Assembly: GCA_947631765.1 (NCBI GenBank)
Contig: CANRMP010000001.1
Coordinates: forward strand, 203,587 to 242,765
DNA from: an uncultured Clostridia bacterium
GTDB lineage: Bacteria; Bacillota; Clostridia; Oscillospirales; CAG-272
Direction of reading: 5' to 3'
DNA length: 39,179 nt
Below the pieces are notes generated by a model, which was not told where the DNA came from, did no database searches, and saw nothing but the letters and a program-made list of their open reading frames with translations. The position numbers and the translations under genes are program-made. Of this stretch, positions 32,618-39,179 are shown piece by piece. Position 1 is the stretch's first letter; every line of letters starts with the position of its first letter.

Positions 32618-35427
32618 CGGATAAAATAATTATAAGGGGCGCAAGAGTCAATAATTTAAAGAATATTTCGCTTGAAATACCAAGAGATAAATTCGTGGTG
32701 TTCACGGGGCTTTCAGGCTCGGGAAAATCCTCTCTTGCCTTTGATACGCTGTACGCCGAAGGACACAGACGGTTTGTCGAATCGCTCTCCTCGTACGCCC
32801 GCATGTTTTTGGGACAGCTTGACAAACCGGACGTGGATTTCATAGAAGGTCTGTCTCCTTCAATATCAATAGACCAAAAGACAACCTCCAAGAATCCCCG
32901 CTCCACCGTGGGAACGGTCACCGAGATATACGATTATTTAAGACTCCTGTATGCAAGAGTCGGAGTGCCTCACTGTCCGGTATGCGGAAAGGAAATAAGA
33001 AAACAGACAATAGACGGCATTATCGACAAAATTTTGGAGCTTCCGAGCGGGACAAAATTTATGGTCCTGTCGCCTGCCGTGAAAGACAAAAAAGGAACCC
33101 ATGTAAAGGTTTTCGACGAGGCGAAAAAAAGCGGCTATGCAAGAGTTCGGGTGGACGGGAGCGTATACGACCTTAGCGAGGACATAATTCTTGACAAGAA
33201 TTTTAAGCACACTGTCGAGGTGGTGGTCGACCGCCTTGTCATGAAGGAGGATATAAGGTCAAGACTTTCCGATTCTGTAGAAAACTCTGTGAAGCTGAGC
33301 GGCGGAAATGTAAAAATAGTTGTCATGTCCGACAAGGAGTATGAAATGGATTTCTCGCTGAATTTTGCCTGCGAGGAGCACGGCATTTCCTTTGGCGAGC
33401 TTGAACCGCGTATGTTTTCATTCAATAATCCCCTCGGCGCCTGCCCTGTCTGCACCGGTCTCGGAGAAAGCACCGAGCTCTCTCCAAGCAAAATAATACC
33501 CAATAAAAACCTTTCACTGCGGCAGGGCGCTATAATGGTTAACGGCTTTAAGAGCCTTGACGACGGGACTTGGAACGGTCCTCTTTTTGCCAAGGTGGGA
33601 AGCGTTCACGGCTTTACGCTTGACACTCCGATAAAGAAATTTTCAAAGGAAGCGTACAACGTCCTTTTGTACGGCGACAATGAGAGAACCTACGACGTGA
33701 CAAGATACTTTGAGAGCCGCGCTTCAAGACAAACCGTTACCTTTGACGGCGTAATAGGCATGATTAAACAGCGTATGCAGCAGTGGGGCGGGGACTATTA
33801 CTCCCAGTTTGCCGACAGCGTACCGTGTCCCAAATGTGGCGGAGGCAGGCTCAACAGCGAGGTGCTTGCCGTAACCGTCGGAGGCAAAAATATATATGAA
33901 TTTTGCTGCATGTCAATTTCAGATGAGCTTGAGTTTATCGACTCGATAAAGCTCAGCGAAAGCGAAGCGCTGATTGCAAAGGAGGTAATCAAGGAGATAA
34001 AGGCAAGGCTTAATTTTCTTGTTTCTGTCGGGCTTGAATATCTGACTCTAAACAGGCACTCGGGAACGCTTTCGGGCGGCGAGGCTCAGAGAATCAGGCT
34101 TGCCACTCAGATAGGCAGTATGCTTATGGGAGTTATTTACATTTTAGACGAGCCTTCAATAGGACTGCATCAAAGGGACAATCAAAAGCTTATCGCAACG
34201 CTTAAAAAGCTGCGCGACGTCGGAAATACCGTAATTGTGGTCGAACACGATGACGAGACGATGAAAAGCGCAGATTATATCGTTGATATCGGTCCGGGCG
34301 CGGGAATCCATGGCGGCGAGGTTGTAGCCGTCGGAACTCCGAATGAAATAATGAACAATCCCGCCTCAATCACCGGCGCTTTCATGTCGGGCAGAGAGGT
34401 TATCAAGGTTCCCGAAAAAAGAAGAAAGGGCAACGGGCTTTATCTTACCGTTCGCGGCGCGGCGGAAAACAACCTCAAAAAAATAGACGTCAAAATTCCG
34501 CTGGGCATGTTGGTCTGCGTGACCGGCGTTTCGGGAAGCGGAAAGTCCTCTCTTGTAAACTCAATAATATACAACAAGCTTGCAAATGAGCTTAACCACG
34601 CCTATACCACGCCCGGTAAGCATGACGGGATTGAGGGCGTGCGCAACCTTGACAAGGTAATTGCCATAGATCAATCGCCAATCGGCAGAACGCCGAGGTC
34701 GAATCCCGCAACCTATACGGGGCTTTTTACAGATATAAGAGAGCTTTTTGCCTCAACTCCCGATGCGAAAAAGCGGGGCTACACCTCGGGTAGATTTTCG
34801 TTTAATGTAAAAGGCGGACGGTGCGAGGATTGCGAGGGGGACGGAGTTAAATGCATCGAAATGCACTTTCTTCCCGACGTTTACGTTAACTGCGACACCT
34901 GCAAGGGCAAAAGGTATAACAAGGACACCTTGGAGGTCAAATACAAGGGCAAGTCGATATTCGACGTGCTTGATATGACGGTTGAAGAAGGCTTGTCCTT
35001 CTTTGAAAGCCTTCCAAAGCTTTACAATAAGCTGAAAACCCTTTACGACGTCGGGCTCGGGTATATAAAGATAGGGCAATCCTCCACAACTCTTTCGGGA
35101 GGCGAGGCACAAAGGGTGAAGCTTGCGACAGAGCTTTCAAAGCGCAGTACGGGCAGAACCATGTATATTCTTGACGAGCCCACAACCGGACTGCATTCCT
35201 ATGACGTAAGAAACCTTATCGGGGTTTTGAACCGCCTTGCGGACGCGGGAAATTCGCTTATCATTATCGAACACAATCTCGATATGATAAAGGTGGCGGA
35301 TTATATTATAGACCTCGGTCCCGAGGGCGGGGACAACGGAGGAACCCTTGTGGCAGAGGGTACTCCCGAAGAGGTCGCGGCGTGCGAAAGCTCTTATACC
35401 GGAAAATTTCTCAAAGATTATATCTGA
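32614..35427 (+). CDS. uvrA: Excinuclease ABC subunit A
   Basis: Dimeric ATPase that finds bulky DNA lesions and loads UvrB. The 937-residue length is typical. The two ATPase modules have Walker A motifs [14 protein letters not shown] and [16 protein letters not shown] signatures [12 protein letters not shown] and [12 protein letters not shown], and Walker B sites ILDEPSIGL and ILDEPTTGL. Zinc fingers appear as CPVC, CPKCGGG and [11 protein letters not shown]...CDTCKGKRY. The start overlaps the murI stop (ATGA). uvrC is absent from the window. The assignment is very secure. Confidence 0.98.
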   Translation: MTDKIIIRGARVNNLKNISLEIPRDKFVVFTGLSGSGKSSLAFDTLYAEGHRRFVESLSSYARMFLGQLDKPDVDFIEGLSPSISIDQKTTSKNPRSTVGTVTEIYDYLRLLYARVGVPHCPVCGKEIRKQTIDGIIDKILELPSGTKFMVLSPAVKDKKGTHVKVFDEAKKSGYARVRVDGSVYDLSEDIILDKNFKHTVEVVVDRLVMKEDIRSRLSDSVENSVKLSGGNVKIVVMSDKEYEMDFSLNFACEEHGISFGELEPRMFSFNNPLGACPVCTGLGESTELSPSKIIPNKNLSLRQGAIMVNGFKSLDDGTWNGPLFAKVGSVHGFTLDTPIKKFSKEAYNVLLYGDNERTYDVTRYFESRASRQTVTFDGVIGMIKQRMQQWGGDYYSQFADSVPCPKCGGGRLNSEVLAVTVGGKNIYEFCCMSISDELEFIDSIKLSESEALIAKEVIKEIKARLNFLVSVGLEYLTLNRHSGTLSGGEAQRIRLATQIGSMLMGVIYILDEPSIGLHQRDNQKLIATLKKLRDVGNTVIVVEHDDETMKSADYIVDIGPGAGIHGGEVVAVGTPNEIMNNPASITGAFMSGREVIKVPEKRRKGNGLYLTVRGAAENNLKKIDVKIPLGMLVCVTGVSGSGKSSLVNSIIYNKLANELNHAYTTPGKHDGIEGVRNLDKVIAIDQSPIGRTPRSNPATYTGLFTDIRELFASTPDAKKRGYTSGRFSFNVKGGRCEDCEGDGVKCIEMHFLPDVYVNCDTCKGKRYNKDTLEVKYKGKSIFDVLDMTVEEGLSFFESLPKLYNKLKTLYDVGLGYIKIGQSSTTLSGGEAQRVKLATELSKRSTGRTMYILDEPTTGLHSYDVRNLIGVLNRLADAGNSLIIIEHNLDMIKVADYIIDLGPEGGDNGGTLVAEGTPEEVAACESSYTGKFLKDYI

Positions 35428-35473
35428 TATTTATACTCGGTGTTAATTTTTTGAAACAAGATAAGCGCTTGTA

Positions 35474-35502
35474 TTGAAAATTGCCCCGAAATGGTGTAAA
35501 AT
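35474..35502 (+). promoter_or_regulatory. Sigma-A promoter of the sortase-glycosyltransferase pair
   Basis: TTGAAA (35474-35479), a 17-base spacer, TAAAAT (35497-35502). Predicted start is near 35509, about 27 bases before the sortase ATG. Confidence 0.75.
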
Positions 35503-35535
35503 ATCCATGTAAGTTGCGAGAAGGAGAAGTATTAA

Positions 35536-36522
35536 ATGAGCGACGAAAATAAAAATATAACTCCTGTTTCAGATCCGTTTTTAAATTCGGTCGACAATAT
35601 AAAAGCCGAAGATATTATTTCTTCAAGTCCCGAAACTAAACGAAGGCTTTCGGTATACGAGCTTTTAAGATTTTTCCTCATTGCCGTGTTTCTCACCGTT
35701 TTTATTGTCTCGGTCTGTATTCTTGCGGACAGAGTGTTCGATTACGGCGAAGCCGACGAGCTTTACGATCATATGGCAGATATATGGAACAGCGACGAAT
35801 TTGTTTTTCAAAATCCTTACGGTGAGGTTGCATATTCGGATAAAGACGCTATGGCGTCATGCACGCCGGATTTTGAGGCGGCTCAAAGCCTTGACGGAAC
35901 CTTTGAGGGAAATATAGAGCAGGGAAGCGTTGAGTCTCCCGAAATGGTGGCGGTTAAAGCAAAGCTTAACGCACTGAGGATTCAAAACGGGGATCTTGCC
36001 GGTTGGATATCGATTGACAACACCATTATTGATTATCCCGTGGTGCACGGAGAGGACAATTCATATTACCTCACCCATGCATTCGACCACACTTATTCGG
36101 TGGCGGGAACGATATTCTTGGATTATCGCAACAGCAATAATTTTCAAGAGAATTACAACACAATAATCTACGGGCACAACCTTTCAGTGGGAACGATGTT
36201 CAGCGATCTGGACAAATTTTTCACAAAGAGCTTTTTCAATAAAAACAAGACAATATCCGTATACACCGAAAGCGGAATATACGTATATGAGGTTTTCAAC
36301 GTTTCAAAGGTCAACGTTAACTTAGATTATATCAGGACATATTTTAAAACACCTAACGATTTTGTTGAATTTGCGTATGAGATGAAGGCTCATTCAATAT
36401 ATAAAACAGACACCCAGTTTAATTCAAATGACAGAATTCTGACCCTCTCCACGTGCACCAACGCCCACAATTCGGCGGAAAGATATTGCGTTCAAGCAAA
36501 GCTTGTTGAGGTTATAAGATAG
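35536..36522 (+). CDS. Class B sortase
   Basis: A membrane-anchored cysteine transpeptidase of 328 residues. A cytosolic N-terminal tail of about 45 residues precedes one membrane segment (about 45-68). The linker to about residue 130 is acidic. The catalytic domain contains WISIDNTIIDYPVVHG, H214 in IYGHN, the nucleophile C307 in TLSTCTN and R316 in AERYCV; all three catalytic residues are present. Class B enzymes of Clostridia usually attach proteins carrying NPQTN- or (S/N)PxTG-like signals, but no substrate with such a signal was recognised in the window. AAGGAG precedes the ATG. The gene lies 10 bases before a glycosyltransferase gene. Confidence 0.92.
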   Translation: MSDENKNITPVSDPFLNSVDNIKAEDIISSSPETKRRLSVYELLRFFLIAVFLTVFIVSVCILADRVFDYGEADELYDHMADIWNSDEFVFQNPYGEVAYSDKDAMASCTPDFEAAQSLDGTFEGNIEQGSVESPEMVAVKAKLNALRIQNGDLAGWISIDNTIIDYPVVHGEDNSYYLTHAFDHTYSVAGTIFLDYRNSNNFQENYNTIIYGHNLSVGTMFSDLDKFFTKSFFNKNKTISVYTESGIYVYEVFNVSKVNVNLDYIRTYFKTPNDFVEFAYEMKAHSIYKTDTQFNSNDRILTLSTCTNAHNSAERYCVQAKLVEVIR

Positions 36523-36531
36523 GCGACAGCA

Positions 36532-37260
36532 ATGAAAATAACGGTTATAATACCAATGTACAATGAAGAAGATATCGTGGGATCGACCGTAAAGACTCTC
36601 GACGCGGGTCTTGCAAAGCATTTTGAAGCCGGCGAATACGAGATGATATTCGTCAGCGACGGAAGCAAAGACAATTGCCGCTCTCTGGCGCTCGCGCTCT
36701 CTGAAAGCTATCCCGCTCTTCGCGTTTTGGGATATGAAAACAATCAGGGCAAGGGCTATGCGGTGCGTACCGGTATGCTTGAAGCAAAAGGAGACTTTGT
36801 ACTTTTTACAGACTGTGACCTTGCCTACGGAGTTGAGGTTATATACGACTTTTACAAGAAGTTCAAAGAGGGAAATTGCGATATTGTTATAGGTTCGAGG
36901 GCCGTCAAGGGCGGAGGATATGACGGGTATACCTTTTTACGTAAGGTCATGTCAAAGGTTTATCTTAAATTTATCTGCCTTATGGCGGGGTTTGATCTGA
37001 GCGATTCGCAGTGCGGCATTAAGGGCTTTTCAAACAGTGCGGCAAAAGCAATATTCTCACAGTGCAAGGCAAGCGGCTTTGAATTTGACCTTGAAGCTAT
37101 CATGATAGGCGAGAAAATGAAATACAGTATCGCCGAGTATCCCGTAAGAATAATCAATCATCGCGCCTCAAAAATACATCCTGTAAAGGATTCGCTGAAA
37201 ATGATAAAGCAGGTTCGAAATATCAAAAAGAGAGTCAAAAAGCAAAAACAGACGGCGTAA
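36532..37260 (+). CDS. Family 2 glycosyltransferase (dolichyl-phosphate-sugar synthase-like)
   Basis: A 242-residue GT-A glycosyltransferase without membrane segments. Motifs are IPMYNEEDIVG at the N-terminus, FVSDGSKDNC, NQGKGYAVRTGM, the metal-binding DCDLAYG, and SQCGIKGF, which together resemble bacterial polyprenyl- or dolichyl-phosphate sugar transferases. It probably moves a nucleotide sugar onto a lipid carrier or a wall glycan, but the donor and acceptor are unknown. The C-terminus is strongly basic (about the last 20 residues). It is cotranscribed with the sortase, suggesting an envelope role by context only. The start at 36532 has no strong ribosome site, consistent with coupling. 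Confidence 0.9.
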   Translation: MKITVIIPMYNEEDIVGSTVKTLDAGLAKHFEAGEYEMIFVSDGSKDNCRSLALALSESYPALRVLGYENNQGKGYAVRTGMLEAKGDFVLFTDCDLAYGVEVIYDFYKKFKEGNCDIVIGSRAVKGGGYDGYTFLRKVMSKVYLKFICLMAGFDLSDSQCGIKGFSNSAAKAIFSQCKASGFEFDLEAIMIGEKMKYSIAEYPVRIINHRASKIHPVKDSLKMIKQVRNIKKRVKKQKQTA

Positions 37261-37271
37261 AAATCAAATAT

Positions 37272-37316
37272 AAAATCGGGGCTTTTGCAAATTCATTTTG
37301 CAAAAGCCCCGATTTT
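37272..37316. terminator. Strong bidirectional terminator with a 20-bp stem
   Basis: A perfect 20-bp stem (37272-37291 with 37297-37316, 5-base loop) with a GGGGC core and A/T runs at its ends, so a T tract follows on either strand. It separates the convergent glycosyltransferase and LytM-like genes. Confidence 0.9.
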
Positions 37317-37331
37317 TATACAATGTTAATG

Positions 37332-38987
37332 TTAATCAGGGTCGTTAAAAACCACACTCGAGGTTCTTCCGGATTTTAGCAGTGGAACATAGGACACCGG
37401 AGTATCTTTAAGCCAAAGCTCAATATAAACGGTAATTCCGTCGGAATAACCCTTCGTGGATGCCCCGCGCCCTATCTCGTCTCCGCGCTTTACCGTCTCT
37501 CCCACCGATACCGAGGCTTGTCTCATGCAGTAATACACGCTCTTTAGCCCCATACCGTGATCGACAACAACTGTTATTCCGCCGTAATCCGTGTTGCCGA
37601 CAGAAACGACGACGCCGTCATTGACAGCTTTTATGATATTGTTCGTATAAGCCACAAAGGCAAGCCCGTTTGAAACGAATTTATCGGCTTCCTTTCCGTT
37701 ATTTATGATATCTCCGAAGGTGGCTCTGTTATTGTCGAGATCGTCAAAGAGAAAATATGAATTAAAATATATGTTTTCCGAGGTTTTGGCGGAGGCTATA
37801 AAATCTTTAAACTCTTCAAGGTTTGACGCGCTGCGCGCCTTTGTGTTTAACTTGCCGTTGTAGTTGTATTTGCGCGTTTTGGCGCCAAGCGTGCTTTTTC
37901 TGACGTTTAATGTGAGGCTTTGTGTATTTTCACCGTAGGTTATTGTAAATTCCACGTCTTTTCCTTCAAGCTTAAGGTCGCTTTTTATCGGAATCAGCGC
38001 TCTGACGTATTCGCCGTCTTTGTAAAACTCCGGCTCAAAACCAATGTACGGGTCGCTTGAAAATTTAATATCCGAGATATCTTCAATATTTGCGCCCGAA
38101 ATTGCCACAAGCTCGCCGCTCTCAATGGCAGCCTCTCCGAGCCAGAACTGCGGGCGAGGGTCGTATATGCAGTTTATTACAAAGGAATACTTTGCACTGC
38201 CGCCGAACCCTTTGGAAATGTTGTCCTCCCAGGTTGCGCTTATATTCACCCGCAGCGTCATGTTCTGCTTTACGGTATTTGAAATGGGGGAAACGCTGTT
38301 ATATTCATCTAAAGTGCCTGAAAACAGCACCTCGGAGGACTCTCCGAGCACCTCGACAACAGCTTCGGTCGGCGCTATGCTGAAATTTAGGGGAATGTCA
38401 TAGAAGGAAAGCTCAAGGGTTGTTGTCTTGTCTGTGGAGGAGGTGTTTATGCTGTGCTCCACCGCGCTGTAGGTGTAATAATGCCATTCAAGCTCGGTCG
38501 GCTGTATAACGCTGTCACCGACTTTGAACTCGGCGGGGACAGACGCAGAGGAATAGAGGGCGGCGGAGTACTTGCCGTCAAGAAATTCAATAGTTGAGGA
38601 GGCGTTTATTCTCGAAACGTTGCCTAAATGGTCGACAATATAAGAACTGCTCGGCTTGGTTTTTGAAAAATAGTATTCATAGTCGGTTTTCAAATCATAG
38701 CTGTAATATGTTACGGTGTAATGGGGAGCGCCTTTAAGGTCTTCGGGCAGGCTTTGAACGTTCTTTGACGTATCGTTCATATAGAGAAACAAATCGATAA
38801 GCTCTTTTCCCTCGCTGTCTGAGGAAGAGAAGGAATATTTTGTGCCCTCGGGGTCGGTAAGGTCCATTGCATATACCGAGCTTGTTTTAACCGGCGCGTC
38901 GGTTGCGGATATATATAGAAAAATCGCAATATACGTCGGAATAAAAAGCGCCAGAGCTATAAGCACGCGAACCATTATTTTATTCAA
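37332..38987 (-). CDS. Membrane-anchored protein with degenerate LytM/M23 domain
   Basis: A 551-residue protein with an N-terminal membrane anchor (about 5-27) and a large extracytoplasmic part. Residues 30-300 are beta-rich and unassigned, about 280-375 resembles IPT/TIG-like folds (LVAISGANIEDISDIKF), and about 437-540 matches the LytM/peptidase M23 fold, with DYGGITVVVDHGMGLKSVYY and VGETVKRGDEIG. The zinc-site residues are not conserved. The HxGxD position reads SNGLA (S439, A443), the YxH position reads YYC (C487), and the HLHFE position reads TVYIE (T519, Y521). Peptidase activity is thus improbable; a scaffold or activator role, as for EnvC or SpoIIQ, is an inference. TTG at 38987 is chosen because AGGAGG lies 8 bases upstream; GTG at 38996 overlaps that site. 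It has its own promoter. Confidence 0.82.
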   Translation of the reverse strand: MNKIMVRVLIALALFIPTYIAIFLYISATDAPVKTSSVYAMDLTDPEGTKYSFSSSDSEGKELIDLFLYMNDTSKNVQSLPEDLKGAPHYTVTYYSYDLKTDYEYYFSKTKPSSSYIVDHLGNVSRINASSTIEFLDGKYSAALYSSASVPAEFKVGDSVIQPTELEWHYYTYSAVEHSINTSSTDKTTTLELSFYDIPLNFSIAPTEAVVEVLGESSEVLFSGTLDEYNSVSPISNTVKQNMTLRVNISATWEDNISKGFGGSAKYSFVINCIYDPRPQFWLGEAAIESGELVAISGANIEDISDIKFSSDPYIGFEPEFYKDGEYVRALIPIKSDLKLEGKDVEFTITYGENTQSLTLNVRKSTLGAKTRKYNYNGKLNTKARSASNLEEFKDFIASAKTSENIYFNSYFLFDDLDNNRATFGDIINNGKEADKFVSNGLAFVAYTNNIIKAVNDGVVVSVGNTDYGGITVVVDHGMGLKSVYYCMRQASVSVGETVKRGDEIGRGASTKGYSDGITVYIELWLKDTPVSYVPLLKSGRTSSVVFNDPD

Positions 38988-39016
38988 AGAGCCCACCTCC
39001 TTATGTCATTTAGTAT

Positions 39017-39045
39017 ATTATAACTCATAATAAAAAAACGGTCAA
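39017..39045 (-). promoter_or_regulatory. Sigma-A promoter of the LytM-like gene
   Basis: On the minus strand TTGACC (39040-39045), exactly 17 bases, TATAAT (39017-39022), about 35 bases before the TTG start. Confidence 0.8.
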
Positions 39046-39109
39046 GAGAAAATAATAATTTTATTTATTTTATAATAAAATGTAAAAAACGCATGAAAAG
39101 AGAATTGCT

Positions 39110-39179
39110 TTGAAAAGAAAAATAATACTTGCATTTGTTTTTTTGTCACTTTTTTTGACGTCCTGCTCAGACAGCGCCA
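39110..39179 (+). CDS. N-terminus of a predicted lipoprotein, cut by the window edge
   Basis: From TTG at 39110 the frame reads MKRKIILAFVFLSLFLTSCSDSA and stays open to the edge. It is a typical lipoprotein signal peptide: basic start, hydrophobic core and lipobox LTSC with Cys19. The start codon is tentative. The upstream region has TATAAT (39070-39075) but no good -35, and the ribosome site is weak (AAGAGA). An ATG at 39093 in another frame stops after six codons. The gene is divergent from the LytM-like gene. Nothing can be said of its mature part. Confidence 0.65.
   Translation, partial: MKRKIILAFVFLSLFLTSCSDSA

Overview
The window looks like a chromosomal segment of a low-to-moderate GC, probably spore-forming, Clostridia-type Firmicute. 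The evidence is a Gram-positive division cluster (sepF, ylmG, ylmH, divIVA), a YunB-type sporulation gene, a class B sortase, strong AGGAGG ribosome binding sites, frequent TTG and GTG starts, and the TatD-linked radical SAM gene that is common in Clostridia. An uncultured gut Clostridium is a reasonable guess, but genus cannot be read from the sequence. No rRNA, tRNA, transposase, phage gene or CRISPR array was seen.

Layout. 0-3.5 kb: the end of a HAD hydrolase gene, the lysine/diaminopimelate operon dapA-dapB on the minus strand, and queA divergent from it. 3.5-5.1 kb: a small accessory patch with a RelB/DinJ antitoxin lacking a toxin, a structured non-coding stretch, and a surface lipoprotein with a structured leader and a run of eight G. 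5.2-6.0 kb: an RlmA-type rRNA methyltransferase (minus). 6.1-17.5 kb: a long plus-strand series, miaA, a HlyD-like membrane protein, yggS, sepF, ylmG, ylmH, divIVA, ileS, lspA, rluD, tatD and a radical SAM gene. It joins division-site assembly, translation and lipoprotein maturation. 17.5-19.8 kb: rpsT (minus) and a BspA-like leucine-rich repeat lipoprotein. 19.9-27.0 kb: a Gfo/Idh oxidoreductase, mutS, mutL and tgt. 27.0-29.8 kb: mscL fused to a zinc ribbon, yunB, a FabG-like reductase (minus) and a DUF1292 gene. 29.8-35.4 kb: uvrB, murI, uvrA. 35.5-39.2 kb: an envelope block with sortase B, a family 2 glycosyltransferase, a membrane-anchored protein with a degenerate LytM/M23 domain (minus), and the first codons of another lipoprotein.

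Functional links. QueA and Tgt both serve queuosine synthesis; MiaA and RluD modify tRNA and rRNA. MutS/MutL and UvrA/UvrB give two DNA repair systems. DapA/DapB, MurI, LspA, sortase B, the degenerate LytM protein and several lipoproteins converge on the cell envelope. Twelve promoters share a near-uniform sigma-A layout, eleven of them with a 17-base spacer, and eight of the twelve carry a TRTGN extended -10. Four genes appear to start at TTG with an in-frame GTG from the Shine-Dalgarno exactly 9 bases upstream.

Most of the window is ordinary core genome. The least conventional items are the degenerate LytM protein, the MscL-zinc ribbon fusion, and the 3.5-5.1 kb patch.
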